The notes beneath the pieces were generated by a model. That model did not search any database. It had not been told where the DNA came from and saw only the letters and a list, made by a program, of their open reading frames with translations. This document shows, one piece after another, positions 1 to 8,372 of a stretch of DNA of 64,000 nucleotides. The first letter of the stretch is position 1. The number at the start of each line of letters is the position of its first letter. The stretch covers positions 124,001 through 188,000 of the forward strand of contig CAZSQZ010000002.1 in assembly GCA_964609215.1 (NCBI GenBank). Reading direction: 5' to 3'. This DNA is from JABDKJ01 sp964609215. GTDB lineage: Bacteria; Bacteroidota; Bacteroidia; Flavobacteriales_D; JABDKJ01. The translations under genes and the position numbers were made by a program.

Positions 1-1331
1 CAATGATGTGTGGATCTGCATTTAAAAATAAAGGTGTTCAGACAATGTTGGATATGGTAATGGAAATTTTACCTTCTCCAATGGACACGCAAGCAATTGA
101 AGGAATCAATCCAAAAACAGATGAACCTGCATCAAGAAAGCCGAGTATTGATGAACCATTTGCTGCATTGGCATTTAAAATTGCTACGGATCCTTTCGTA
201 GGAAGACTTTGTTTCACAAGAGCATATTCTGGAGTATTGGATGCTGGTTCTTATGTTTGGAACAGCCGTTCTGGAAATAAAGAACGTATTTCTAGAATCT
301 TCCAAATGCACGCAAACAAGCAAAACTCTATTGAGAAATTGCAAGCAGGTGATATTGCTGCACTAGTTGGATTTAAAGACATAAAGACAGGTGATACTTT
401 ATGTGCTCAAGATGCACCTATCGTATTGGAATCTATGGATTTCCCAGACCCAGTAATCGGTATCGCTATTGAGCCTAAGACTCAAGCAGATGTCGATAGA
501 CTAGGTATGGCTTTAGGGAAATTATCTGAAGAGGATCCAACTTTCCAAGTGAGAACTGATGAAGACTCAGGTCAAACAGTTATTTCTGGAATGGGTGAGC
601 TTCACTTGGACATTATTCTTGATCGTTTGAAGAGAGAGTTTAAAGTTGAGTGTAACCAAGGTGCTCCTCAAGTTGCATATAAAGAATCAATTCAAGGATC
701 TGTTGATCATAGAGAAATCTATAAGAAACAATCTGGTGGACGAGGTAAATTTGCAGACATCTCAGTTGTTATTGGTGCCGCTCCAGAAGATCAAACGGAA
801 GAGTTAGTATTTGTAAATAATATTAAAGGTGGTAATATCCCTAGAGAATTTATTCCTTCAGTAGAAAAAGGATTTAAAATGGCAATGACCAATGGTGTAC
901 TTGCTGGGTTCCCTATGGATAGAATGAAAGTTGAATTGAATGATGGTTCATTCCACGCAGTCGATTCAGATTCTCTATCATTTGAGATTTGTGCGAAGAT
1001 GGCATATAGAAATGCTCTTCCTCAAGCAAACCCAGTTCTTTTAGAGCCAATCATGAAGTTAGAAGTGGTTACTCCTGAGGAAAACATGGGTGATATAGTT
1101 GGTGATCTTAATAGAAGAAGAGGTGTTGTTGAAGGAATGGATGATAGAGCTGGAGCTAAGGTTGTTAAAGCTAAAGTTCCGTTATCTGAAATGTTCGGAT
1201 ATGTTACTACTCTGAGAACGATTTCATCTGGAAGAGCAACATCAACTATGGAATTCTCAAACTATTCTGCTGCACCTCAAGGAGTAGCTAAAGAAGTTAT
1301 TGATAAAGCACAAGGTAAAGTTCAAGCTTAA
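1..1331 (+). CDS. fusA: Elongation factor G, C-terminal part (5' end outside window)
   Basis: This is the translocation GTPase EF-G, which moves tRNA and mRNA through the ribosome. Only the last 442 or so residues are present; the reading frame is open at the left edge, so the GTPase domain lies outside. The visible part begins at the CGSAFKNKGVQ stretch at the end of the G domain. It continues through domain II (FVGRLCFTRAYSG), domain III (GMGELHLDIILDRL), domain IV (QSGGRGKFADISV) and domain V (GDLNRRRGVVEGM). The gene ends 4 bases before rpsJ, as expected for the str-S10 junction in Bacteroidota, where tuf is not placed between them. The first in-frame ATG is internal and not the true start. 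Confidence 0.97.
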   Translation, partial: MMCGSAFKNKGVQTMLDMVMEILPSPMDTQAIEGINPKTDEPASRKPSIDEPFAALAFKIATDPFVGRLCFTRAYSGVLDAGSYVWNSRSGNKERISRIFQMHANKQNSIEKLQAGDIAALVGFKDIKTGDTLCAQDAPIVLESMDFPDPVIGIAIEPKTQADVDRLGMALGKLSEEDPTFQVRTDEDSGQTVISGMGELHLDIILDRLKREFKVECNQGAPQVAYKESIQGSVDHREIYKKQSGGRGKFADISVVIGAAPEDQTEELVFVNNIKGGNIPREFIPSVEKGFKMAMTNGVLAGFPMDRMKVELNDGSFHAVDSDSLSFEICAKMAYRNALPQANPVLLEPIMKLEVVTPEENMGDIVGDLNRRRGVVEGMDDRAGAKVVKAKVPLSEMFGYVTTLRTISSGRATSTMEFSNYSAAPQGVAKEVIDKAQGKVQA

Positions 1332-1335
1332 GCTT

Positions 1336-1641
1336 ATGAGTCAGAAAATTAGAATAAAGTTAAAGTCTTTCGATCACAATTTAGTGGATAAGTCTGCTGA
1401 AAAAATTGTGAAGACAGTGAAGACTACCGGGGCTGTTGTTAGTGGGCCTATTCCACTTCCAACACACAAGAGAATTTATACTGTCTTGAAATCACCTCAC
1501 GTGAACAAAAAAGCGAGAGAACAGTTTGAATTGAGCTCATATAAAAGATTATTGGACATATATAGTTCCTCTTCGAAAACGGTGGATGCTCTCATGAGAA
1601 TGGAACTTCCAAGCGGTGTTGAAGTTGAAATAAAAGTCTGA
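1336..1641 (+). CDS. rpsJ: Small-subunit ribosomal protein S10
   Basis: S10 is a 30S head protein that in many bacteria also takes part in NusB-dependent antitermination. The product is 101 aa, the usual family length, and starts MSQKIRIKLKSFDH with the conserved PLPTHKRIYTVLKSPHVNKK loop. A longer in-frame reading from 1300 would overlap fusA and add unrelated residues, so the ATG at 1336 is chosen. It is the first gene of the S10 operon and follows fusA by 4 bases. Confidence 0.96.
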   Translation: MSQKIRIKLKSFDHNLVDKSAEKIVKTVKTTGAVVSGPIPLPTHKRIYTVLKSPHVNKKAREQFELSSYKRLLDIYSSSSKTVDALMRMELPSGVEVEIKV

Positions 1642-1660
1642 TTTACAAAGAATTAATACA

Positions 1661-2278
1661 ATGTTAGGTATAATAGGTAAAAAAATAGGCATGACTGCTA
1701 TCTTCGATGAAAATGGAAAAAATCTTCCATGTACCATTGTTGAGGTAGATCCAAATGTCGTTACTCAGATTAAAACTGACGATAAGGACGGGTACAATGC
1801 TGTTCAAATTGGTTGGGGAGAAAAGAGTGATAAGAATACCACGAAGCCACTTAAGGGACATTTCAAAAAAGCTAAGACTAGTCCAAAAAGGAAATTAGTT
1901 GAGCTAAGAGATTGTAACTTAGAAGTAAACGTTGGAGATAATATCACGGTTGAAAATTTTGCTGAAGGAGAGTTTGTTGATGTTACAGGAACTTCAAAAG
2001 GTAAAGGTTTTCAAGGAGTTGTTAAAAGACATAACTTCGGTGGTGTTGGACAAGCAACTCATGGTCAGCATAACAGATTAAGAGCTCCAGGTTCTATTGG
2101 TGCAGCCTCGGATCCAGCAAGAGTATTTAAAGGAATGCGAATGGCTGGTCAAATGGGTAATGAAAGAGTAACAACTACTAACCTTAAGATTGTAAAAATT
2201 ATCGTGGAGGAAAATTTGATGTTTATCAAAGGATCTATTCCTGGTCATAATGGTGCAACTGTTTTAGTTAAGAAGTAA
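1661..2278 (+). CDS. rplC: Large-subunit ribosomal protein L3
   Basis: L3 is an early 50S assembly protein whose long loop reaches the peptidyl-transferase centre. The 205-aa product begins MLGIIGKKIGMT and holds the conserved GKGFQGVVKRHNF and GQATHGQHNRLRAPGSIG segments, the latter including the glutamine that PrmB methylates in Proteobacteria. The C-terminus is the typical GHNGATVLVKK. Its stop codon shares one base with the start of rplD (TAATG), which suggests translational coupling. Confidence 0.97.
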   Translation: MLGIIGKKIGMTAIFDENGKNLPCTIVEVDPNVVTQIKTDDKDGYNAVQIGWGEKSDKNTTKPLKGHFKKAKTSPKRKLVELRDCNLEVNVGDNITVENFAEGEFVDVTGTSKGKGFQGVVKRHNFGGVGQATHGQHNRLRAPGSIGAASDPARVFKGMRMAGQMGNERVTTTNLKIVKIIVEENLMFIKGSIPGHNGATVLVKK

Positions 2279-2901
2279 TGGAATTAGCAGTAACAACAAC
2301 AAGCGGAAGCAAGGGTAAAAAGCTGAAATTAAACAAAGATGTTTTTGGTATTGAGCCAAATGATCATGCAATCTATCTTGATGTCAAGTTAATTCTTGCA
2401 AATAAAAGACAAGGCACTCATAAGTCTAAGGAAAGAGGTGAGATTACGGGTAGTACCAAAAAGATTAGAAAGCAAAAAGGAACTGGTGGTGCTCGAAGAG
2501 GTAGCATTAAAGATCCATTACTTAGAGGTGGTGGAACTATTTTTGGGCCTAGACCAAGAACATATGGTTTCAAATTAAATAAGAAAGTAAAGAAGCTTGC
2601 TAAAAGATCTGCTTTAAGTTATAAAGCAAAGGAAGATGCTTTGACTGTCTTAGAAGACTTCAAAATGGAAGCGCCAAAGACGAAGGAATTTGCAGGAATC
2701 TTGAATAACATTAAGGCGGGAGATAAGAAATCACTTCTTGTTCTTTCAAATGCTGATGAAAATATTGTAAAGTCTGTTAGAAACATGGCCAATGCAAAAG
2801 TGGTGGTTGCTACCAGTCTTAACACTTATGATATACTAAACTGCAAACAGTTAATCTTAACGGAGAGTGCTGTAAAAGTAGTTGAGGACAATTTAAAGTA
2901 A
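2278..2901 (+). CDS. rplD: Large-subunit ribosomal protein L4
   Basis: L4 is a 50S assembly protein lining the peptide exit tunnel. In E. coli it also represses its own S10 operon; no such leader can be judged here because the operon is read through from fusA. The product is 207 aa, with the conserved extended loop (KQKGTGGARRGSIKDPLLRGGG, GPRPRTYGFKLNKK) around residues 60-100. It starts inside the rplC stop codon, with a 1-base overlap. Confidence 0.97.
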   Translation: MELAVTTTSGSKGKKLKLNKDVFGIEPNDHAIYLDVKLILANKRQGTHKSKERGEITGSTKKIRKQKGTGGARRGSIKDPLLRGGGTIFGPRPRTYGFKLNKKVKKLAKRSALSYKAKEDALTVLEDFKMEAPKTKEFAGILNNIKAGDKKSLLVLSNADENIVKSVRNMANAKVVVATSLNTYDILNCKQLILTESAVKVVEDNLK

Positions 2902-2908
2902 AGGGAAA

Positions 2909-3202
2909 ATGAAGAACATCATTATAAGACCTATTGTTACGGAAAAAATGACCGATACTACTGAAAAACTTGGTCAGTACGGATTCATTGTAGACAAGCG
3001 TGCTAACAAAGTTGAAATTAAGAACGCGGTTGCTGCACTTTACAATGTGAATGTAGAAAAAGTAAGAACGATGAACTATTCTGGTAAGACTAGTTCTCGT
3101 CATACCAAGGCTGGTTTAGTAACTGGAAAGAAAAATGATTTCAAAAAAGCAATAGTTGAACTATCTGAGGGAGACTCAATAGACATTTTTGCAGGAATAT
3201 AA
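2909..3202 (+). CDS. rplW: Large-subunit ribosomal protein L23
   Basis: L23 sits at the exit of the ribosomal tunnel and docks trigger factor, SRP and the Sec translocon. The 97-aa product begins MKNIIIRPIVTEKMT, the family signature, and carries the NKVEIKNAVAALYNVNVEKVRTMN helix-strand. It lies 7 bases after rplD and 6 bases before rplB. Length and order are normal for the S10 operon. Confidence 0.96.
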   Translation: MKNIIIRPIVTEKMTDTTEKLGQYGFIVDKRANKVEIKNAVAALYNVNVEKVRTMNYSGKTSSRHTKAGLVTGKKNDFKKAIVELSEGDSIDIFAGI

Positions 3203-3208
3203 GTTGAA

Positions 3209-4033
3209 ATGGCAGTAAAGAAATTAAAACCGACAACACCTGGGCAAAGGCATAAGATTGCATCTACTTTCGAGGAGATTACAACTGACAGACCTTACAA
3301 GCCTCTTTTAGCACCAATCAAAAAGAGTGGTGGTAGAAATAATACAGGTAAGATGACGATGAGATACATCGGTGGTGGTCATAAAAGGCGTTATAGAATT
3401 ATTGATTTTAAACGTAACAAAGACAACGTTAAAGCCGAAGTATTGACTATTGAATATGATCCTAACAGATCTGCTAGAATTGCTTTAATTCAGTACGCAG
3501 ACGGTGTTAAAAATTATATCGTTGCTCCCCAAGGATTGAAAGCCGGAATGACCATAGAATCAGGAAAAGGAGTTTCTCCAGATCTTGGGAACACGCTTTA
3601 TTTAAGTGAAATTCCTTTAGGAACTATTGTTCATAATATTGAATTAGTTCCTGGAAAAGGCGGTCAACTTGCAAGAAGTGCAGGTTCTTTTGCGCAATTG
3701 AATGCAAGAGATGGTAAGTATGCAATCATTAAATTGCCTTCAGGTGAAACCAGAATGATCTTGACTAGATGCAAAGCAACAATTGGTTCTGTATCTAATT
3801 CAGAACATAGTTTAACAAGGTCTGGTAAAGCAGGAAGAACAAGATGGTTAGGAAGAAGACCTAGAGTAAGGGGTGTAGTTATGAATCCAGTTGATCACCC
3901 AATGGGTGGTGGTGAAGGAAGATCTTCTGGTGGACACCCAAGATCAAGAAATGGTATGCCTGCCAAAGGATATAAGACTAGAAATAGAAATAAAGCTTCT
4001 AACAAGCACATTATTGAAAGAAGAAAAAAATAA
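3209..4033 (+). CDS. rplB: Large-subunit ribosomal protein L2
   Basis: L2 is a universally conserved 50S protein needed for subunit association and close to the peptidyl-transferase centre. The product is 274 aa. It has the RNA-binding segment GRNNTGKMTMRYIGGGHKRRYR near the N-terminus and the conserved VVMNPVDHPMGGGEGRSSGG near residue 230, which contains the histidine studied in E. coli L2. The C-terminus is basic, as usual. It sits between rplW and rpsS with short spacers. Confidence 0.98.
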   Translation: MAVKKLKPTTPGQRHKIASTFEEITTDRPYKPLLAPIKKSGGRNNTGKMTMRYIGGGHKRRYRIIDFKRNKDNVKAEVLTIEYDPNRSARIALIQYADGVKNYIVAPQGLKAGMTIESGKGVSPDLGNTLYLSEIPLGTIVHNIELVPGKGGQLARSAGSFAQLNARDGKYAIIKLPSGETRMILTRCKATIGSVSNSEHSLTRSGKAGRTRWLGRRPRVRGVVMNPVDHPMGGGEGRSSGGHPRSRNGMPAKGYKTRNRNKASNKHIIERRKK

Positions 4034-4041
4034 TTTGAAGA

Positions 4042-4311
4042 ATGAGTAGATCACTGAAAAAGCCACCGTTTGTGCACTATAAGCTGATGTCTCGTGTAGA
4101 AGATGCACAGAGTTCAGGAAAGAAGAGTGTTATTAAAACATGGTCGCGAGCATCGACAATTACGCCTGAGTTTGTTGGGTTAACGATTGCTGTTCACAAC
4201 GGAAAATCTTTCATTCCAGTTTATGTGACTGAGAATATGGTAGGACACAAATTAGGCGAGTTCTCTCCAACAAGAAATTTCAGAGGTCACGGAGGAAATA
4301 AAAAAAGGTAA
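4042..4311 (+). CDS. rpsS: Small-subunit ribosomal protein S19
   Basis: S19 is a 30S head protein that forms a complex with S13 near the tRNA sites. The 89-aa product begins MSRSLKKPPFVHYKL and ends with the family motif LGEFSPTRNFRGHGG followed by a basic tail. Length is normal. It starts 8 bases after rplB and ends 11 bases before rplV. Confidence 0.97.
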   Translation: MSRSLKKPPFVHYKLMSRVEDAQSSGKKSVIKTWSRASTITPEFVGLTIAVHNGKSFIPVYVTENMVGHKLGEFSPTRNFRGHGGNKKR

Positions 4312-4322
4312 TTTGAATTAAG

Positions 4323-4718
4323 ATGCCAAGAAGAAAAGAAATAAGAGCAAATGAAAGAAAGGAAGCAAATAAAAACATTGCATTCGCTTCTTTGAGAAAT
4401 TGCCCTACCTCGCCAAGAAAAATGCGATTGGTAGCCGATATTATTCGTGGTGAAAACGTTATGGACGCCTTGAACATCTTAAAGTTCACTCCAAAAGAAT
4501 CAGCAAAGAGACTTGAAAAATTATTGTTGTCAGCTATTAATAACTGGGAACAAAAGAATGAGGGTGGAAGAGCAGATGACGCTGGGCTATTCATCAAAGA
4601 AATAAAAGTTGATGGTGGAAGAATGCTGAAAAGAATTCAACCAGCCCCTCAAGGAAGAGCTCATAGAATTAGAAAAAGATCAAACCATGTTACTATCGTT
4701 TTAGATAGTCAGAATTAA
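4323..4718 (+). CDS. rplV: Large-subunit ribosomal protein L22
   Basis: L22 lines the exit tunnel with its beta-hairpin and contacts all 23S rRNA domains. The product is 131 aa, slightly longer than the E. coli protein. It shows CPTSPRKMRLVADIIRG near residue 27 and the tunnel hairpin region KVDGGRMLKRIQPAPQGRAHRIRKRSNHV, which ends in the conserved ITIVLD-like strand. It is the seventh gene of the S10 operon. Confidence 0.96.
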   Translation: MPRRKEIRANERKEANKNIAFASLRNCPTSPRKMRLVADIIRGENVMDALNILKFTPKESAKRLEKLLLSAINNWEQKNEGGRADDAGLFIKEIKVDGGRMLKRIQPAPQGRAHRIRKRSNHVTIVLDSQN

Positions 4719-4726
4719 TAAATTGA

Positions 4727-5497
4727 ATGGGACAAAAGACTAACCCTATAGGTAATAGATTAGGTTACATCCAAGGATGGGAATCAAACTGGTATGGTGG
4801 TAAAGACTATGTTGAAAAACTAGTTGAAGATGATAAAATTAGAAATTACCTTCTTGCCAGATTGAGAAAAGCAAGTATTGCGAAGATCATTATTGAACGT
4901 ACTCTAAAATTAGTTACTGTTACGATTAAAACAGCTCGTCCGGGTGTTATCATCGGAAAAGGTGGTCAAGAAGTTGACAAACTAAAAGAAGAGCTAAAGA
5001 AAGTAACAAAAAAAGAAGTTCAAATAAACATCTTCGAAATCAAGCGTCCAGAATTAGATGCAAGACTAGTTGCTGATAGCATTGCTCGTCAAATTGAAGG
5101 AAGAATCTCATTTAGAAGAGCTATAAAAATGTCTGTAGCCAGCACAATGAGAATGGGAGCTGAAGGAATCAAGGTTATGATTTCAGGAAGATTGAACGGA
5201 GCTGAAATGGCAAGAACTGAGCAGTATAAAGATGGACGAGTTCCATTACATACTTTCAGAGCAGATATAGATTACGCTTTATCGGAAGCACATACTACTT
5301 ATGGAAGAATAGGTATTAAAGTGTGGATTATGAAAGGTCTGGTTTACGGAAAAAGAGATTTGTCTCCTACTTTCGGAATGGACAAACAAGGTAAAGGTAA
5401 AGGACGTCAAGGTCAAGGTGGACCTAGAGGTGGAAGAGGTGGAAGAAGAGATGACCGTAAAGGTGGAAGAGGCGGAAGAAGAGGTAATAACAATTAA
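4727..5497 (+). CDS. rpsC: Small-subunit ribosomal protein S3 with RGG-like tail
   Basis: S3 is a 30S protein at the mRNA entry channel with helicase activity. The 256-aa product begins MGQKTNPIGNRLGYI. It has the KH type II domain with its GXXG loop (GVIIGKGGQEVDKL) near residue 80 and the C-terminal domain (MGAEGIKVMISGRLNGAEMAR). From about residue 222 to the end, a Gly/Arg-rich tail carries repeated RGGRGG and GRRGG units. This tail is not part of the E. coli protein core, although C-terminal extensions on S3 occur in Bacteroidota. Confidence 0.97.
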   Translation: MGQKTNPIGNRLGYIQGWESNWYGGKDYVEKLVEDDKIRNYLLARLRKASIAKIIIERTLKLVTVTIKTARPGVIIGKGGQEVDKLKEELKKVTKKEVQINIFEIKRPELDARLVADSIARQIEGRISFRRAIKMSVASTMRMGAEGIKVMISGRLNGAEMARTEQYKDGRVPLHTFRADIDYALSEAHTTYGRIGIKVWIMKGLVYGKRDLSPTFGMDKQGKGKGRQGQGGPRGGRGGRRDDRKGGRGGRRGNNN

Positions 5498-5505
5498 TTA
5501 GAAAG

Positions 5506-5925
5506 ATGTTACAACCGAAAAGAACAAAATTTAGAAGAATGCAGAAGGGCGTTATTAAAGGTAACGCTAAAAGAGGCCATCAAATAGCCTTTGGTTCTTT
5601 TGGATTAAAGACAATGGATGAAGGATTCATCACAAGTAGACAAATTGAAGCTGCTCGTATCGCGGTAACAAGATACATGAAGAGAGAAGGTAAAGTTTGG
5701 ATTAGAATTTTTCCAGATAAGCCGATGACTAGTAAACCAGCTGAGGTAAGGATGGGTAAAGGTAAAGGTGCTCCTAGTCACTGGGTATCAATTGTGAAGC
5801 CTGGAAGAATAATGTTTGAAGCGGACGGTGTTCCAGTTGAAGTAGCAAAGGAAGCTATGAGACTTGCAGCGCAGAAATTACCGGTGAAAACTAAATTTGT
5901 AATTAGAAGAGATTATCAAGGATAA
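5506..5925 (+). CDS. rplP: Large-subunit ribosomal protein L16
   Basis: L16 is a 50S protein near the A site that helps position aminoacyl-tRNA. The 139-aa product starts MLQPKRTKFRRMQKG and contains the conserved RIFPDKPMTSKPAEVRMGKGKG segment with the GXGKGAPSHWV loop. The length matches the family. It starts 8 bases after rpsC and ends 3 bases before rpmC. Confidence 0.97.
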   Translation: MLQPKRTKFRRMQKGVIKGNAKRGHQIAFGSFGLKTMDEGFITSRQIEAARIAVTRYMKREGKVWIRIFPDKPMTSKPAEVRMGKGKGAPSHWVSIVKPGRIMFEADGVPVEVAKEAMRLAAQKLPVKTKFVIRRDYQG

Positions 5926-5928
5926 GCT

Positions 5929-6132
5929 ATGAAGTACGCAGAAATTAAAGATTTAGCTCTTGCTGAGGTATTAGAAAAGTTGGAAATGGAAAAAGAATCA
6001 CTAGCAAAATTGAAATTGAATCATGCTATTTCTCCATTGGAAAACCCAAGAATATTGACTCAAAGAAGAAAGAACGTAGCTAGGTTGATGACGGAAATAA
6101 GAAGAAGAGAACTTGAAAAAACGGCTGAATAA
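5929..6132 (+). CDS. rpmC: Large-subunit ribosomal protein L29
   Basis: L29 is a small two-helix 50S protein beside the tunnel exit, near L23. The 67-aa product has the paired-helix pattern with the typical NPRILTQRRKNVARLMTEIRRRE second helix. Its stop codon overlaps the rpsQ start by one base (TAATG). Length and order are normal. Confidence 0.95.
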   Translation: MKYAEIKDLALAEVLEKLEMEKESLAKLKLNHAISPLENPRILTQRRKNVARLMTEIRRRELEKTAE

Positions 6133-6395
6133 TGGAAGCTATAGAAAGAAAAAATAGAAAAGAAAGAATAGGCTTAGTTACAAGTTCAAAAATGGATAAG
6201 TCTATTGTTGTCAGTATCGAAAGACGAGTGAAGCACCCTATATATGGTAAGTTCGTCAAGAAGACTTCAAAATTTGTTGCTCATGATGAAAAAAATGAGT
6301 GCGGAGAAGGTGATACTGTAAAGATTATGGAAACGCGTCCATTAAGTAAAAGAAAGAATTGGAGATTGGTAGAAATACTTGAGAAAGCCAAGTAA
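6132..6395 (+). CDS. rpsQ: Small-subunit ribosomal protein S17
   Basis: S17 is a primary 16S rRNA-binding OB-fold protein. The 87-aa product contains RKERIGLVTSSKMDKSIVV and the conserved RRVKHPIYGKFVKKTSKFVAHDE segment, with ETRPLSKRKNWRLVEIL near the end. It is translationally linked to rpmC by a 1-base overlap. The 22-base gap to rplN is a normal boundary between the S10 and spc gene sets, and there is no visible terminator there. Confidence 0.96.
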   Translation: MEAIERKNRKERIGLVTSSKMDKSIVVSIERRVKHPIYGKFVKKTSKFVAHDEKNECGEGDTVKIMETRPLSKRKNWRLVEILEKAK

Positions 6396-6417
6396 TTATT
6401 TATAATACACTAAGAAA

Positions 6418-6786
6418 ATGATACAGCAAGAATCAAGACTAAAAGTCGCAGATAATAGTGGAGCAAAAGAAGTTCTTTGCATTAGAGTTTTGGGTGGTAC
6501 CAAAAGAAGATATGCAGGTGTTGGCGACAAAATAGTTGTATCGGTAAAATCGGCAATGCCAGCCGGAAATGTAAAGAAAGGTACAGTTTCAAAGGCAGTT
6601 ATAGTTAGAACTAAAAAAGAAATTAGAAGAGCAGATGGATCTTATATCAGATTTGATGATAATGCAGTTGTTCTTTTAAACCAAGGTGGAGACTTAAGAG
6701 GAACAAGGATTTTCGGACCTGTAGCGAGAGAATTAAGAGAGAAAGATTTTATGAAAATTGTTTCACTAGCACCTGAGGTACTTTAA
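6418..6786 (+). CDS. rplN: Large-subunit ribosomal protein L14
   Basis: L14 binds 23S rRNA at the subunit interface. The 122-aa product begins MIQQESRLKVADNSGAKEVL, a family hallmark, and ends with the GTRIFGPVARELRE...KIVSLAPEVL motif. The length is exactly as in E. coli-type L14. It is the first gene of the spc portion of the cluster, which is continuous with the S10 part here. Confidence 0.97.
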   Translation: MIQQESRLKVADNSGAKEVLCIRVLGGTKRRYAGVGDKIVVSVKSAMPAGNVKKGTVSKAVIVRTKKEIRRADGSYIRFDDNAVVLLNQGGDLRGTRIFGPVARELREKDFMKIVSLAPEVL

Positions 6787-6797
6787 TAGAAAAGAAA

Positions 6798-7124
6798 ATG
6801 GCAAACAAGAAATTTCATATTCAGAAAGGAGATAATGTTCGCATTATTGCTGGTGCAAACAAAGGTGATGAAGGAAAAGTGATGTCTGTCGATAGTAGAA
6901 ATGATAGAGTCATTGTTGAAGGAATGAACTTGGTTTCGAAGCATCAAAAACCGAATGCGGCTAACCCACAAGGTGGGATTCTGAAAGAAGAAGCTGGGAT
7001 TCATATCTCAAATGTTATGCTAATCGATCCGGATGCAAAAAAGCCGTCTAGAGTAGGACGAAAAAGAGGTGACGATGGCAAGTTGGTTAGATATTATGTG
7101 AAATCTAAAAAATTGGTGAAGTAA
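6798..7124 (+). CDS. rplX: Large-subunit ribosomal protein L24
   Basis: L24 is an assembly initiator protein of the 50S subunit with a KOW domain. The KOW motif is visible near the N-terminus (KGDNVRIIAGANKGDEGKVMSV). It is followed by the conserved VEGMNLVSKHQKP and a basic C-terminal segment (KPSRVGRKRGDDGKLVRYYVKS). The product is 108 aa, a normal length. It ends two bases before rplE. Confidence 0.96.
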   Translation: MANKKFHIQKGDNVRIIAGANKGDEGKVMSVDSRNDRVIVEGMNLVSKHQKPNAANPQGGILKEEAGIHISNVMLIDPDAKKPSRVGRKRGDDGKLVRYYVKSKKLVK

Positions 7125-7125
7125 A

Positions 7126-7674
7126 ATGTATACACCGAGATTAAAGACAGTATATAGCGAAGATGTTGCTCCTCAATTAATGAAGGACTACGACTACAAA
7201 TCTTCTATGCAAATTCCTAGAATTCTTAAGATTTGTGTAAATCAAGGATTGGGAAAAGCAGTTGCTGATAAAAAGCTTATTGAAGCTGGAGTTGAAGAAA
7301 TGACAAATATCTGTGGTCAAAAAGCGGTTGAATGTTATTCTAAAAAAGATATCTCCAACTTCAAACTGAGAAAGGGAATGCCAATTGGTGTAAGATGCAC
7401 TTTAAGAGGCGATAAAATGTATGAGTTCTTAGACAGATTAATTTCTGTAGCTCTTCCAAGAACACGTGACTTTAGAGGTGTTAAAGTAAGTGGTTTTGAT
7501 GGTAGAGGAAACTTTACTATGGGTATCCAGGAACAAATCATATTCCCAGAGATAGATATTGATAAAATTAGATCCATTAATGGAATGGACGTAACATTTG
7601 TTACAAGTGCTAGAACAGATGAGGAGGCAAAATCTCTTTTAGAAAAGTTCGGTTTTCCATTCGCAAAAAAATAA
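7126..7674 (+). CDS. rplE: Large-subunit ribosomal protein L5
   Basis: L5 binds 5S rRNA and contacts S13 and P-site tRNA across the subunit bridge. The 182-aa product shows the family motifs PRILKICVNQGLGKAVADKK, RKGMPIGVRCTLRG and LPRTRDFRGVKVSGFDGRGNFTMGIQEQIIFPEI. The ATG at 7126 directly follows the rplX stop codon. Length and context are normal. Confidence 0.97.
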   Translation: MYTPRLKTVYSEDVAPQLMKDYDYKSSMQIPRILKICVNQGLGKAVADKKLIEAGVEEMTNICGQKAVECYSKKDISNFKLRKGMPIGVRCTLRGDKMYEFLDRLISVALPRTRDFRGVKVSGFDGRGNFTMGIQEQIIFPEIDIDKIRSINGMDVTFVTSARTDEEAKSLLEKFGFPFAKK

Positions 7675-7676
7675 TT

Positions 7677-7946
7677 ATGGCAAAAGAATCAATGAAAGCA
7701 AGAGAGCGCAAAAGAGAAAGAATGGTTGCGCGTTATGCTGAAAAGAGAAAGGCATTGAAAGAAGCTGGTGATTGGGAAGGACTTCAAAAACTTCCTAAAA
7801 ATTCATCTGCTGTTAGATTGCACAATAGATGCCAGTTAACAGGTAGACCTAGAGGATACATGAGGCAATTCGGTATCTCTCGTGTTCTATTCCGAAAAAT
7901 GGCTTTGGAAGGAAAAATTCCAGGAGTTAAAAAAGCAAGTTGGTAA
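7677..7946 (+). CDS. rpsN: Small-subunit ribosomal protein S14 (zinc-independent form)
   Basis: S14 is a 30S head protein required for late assembly. The 89-aa product contains the conserved RCQLTGRPRGYMRQFGISRVLFR segment. It lacks the two CXXC pairs of the short zinc-binding form and is longer than that form, so it belongs to the zinc-independent (C-minus) type. It starts 2 bases after rplE. Confidence 0.96.
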   Translation: MAKESMKARERKRERMVARYAEKRKALKEAGDWEGLQKLPKNSSAVRLHNRCQLTGRPRGYMRQFGISRVLFRKMALEGKIPGVKKASW

Positions 7947-7961
7947 AAAAATAATTTAGAG

Positions 7962-8360
7962 ATGACAACTGATCCAGTAGCAGATTATTTGACAAGAATT
8001 AGAAATGGAATTATGGCCAACCATAAAGTGGTTGAAATTCCAGGTTCGAACTTGAAAAAGAACATTACAAAAATCTTGTACGACAAAGGATATATCCTAA
8101 ACTACAAGTTTGAAGATGATAACAAACAAGGGAAAATCAAAATTGCCCTTAAGTATCATCCAGTATCTGGTATTTCGGCAATTAAGAATTTAAAACGTGA
8201 AAGTACTCCTGGACTAAGACGTTATTCTTCTTCGTCAGATTTACCAAGAATATTAAATGGCTTAGGTGTCGCTGTTGTCTCTACCTCTCAAGGTGTGATG
8301 ACCGATAAAGAAGCAAGAAAATTAAACATTGGAGGAGAAGTCCTTTGCAGTGTATATTAA
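7962..8360 (+). CDS. rpsH: Small-subunit ribosomal protein S8
   Basis: S8 binds the central domain of 16S rRNA and, in E. coli, represses the spc operon. The 132-aa product starts MTTDPVADYLTRIRNG, has the basic linker region RESTPGLRRYSSSSDLPRIL, and ends with the conserved STSQGVMTDKEARKLNIGGEVLCSVY. All are hallmarks of S8. Spacing to its neighbours is short. Confidence 0.97.
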   Translation: MTTDPVADYLTRIRNGIMANHKVVEIPGSNLKKNITKILYDKGYILNYKFEDDNKQGKIKIALKYHPVSGISAIKNLKRESTPGLRRYSSSSDLPRILNGLGVAVVSTSQGVMTDKEARKLNIGGEVLCSVY

Positions 8361-8372
8361 AAAGAATTAGAA

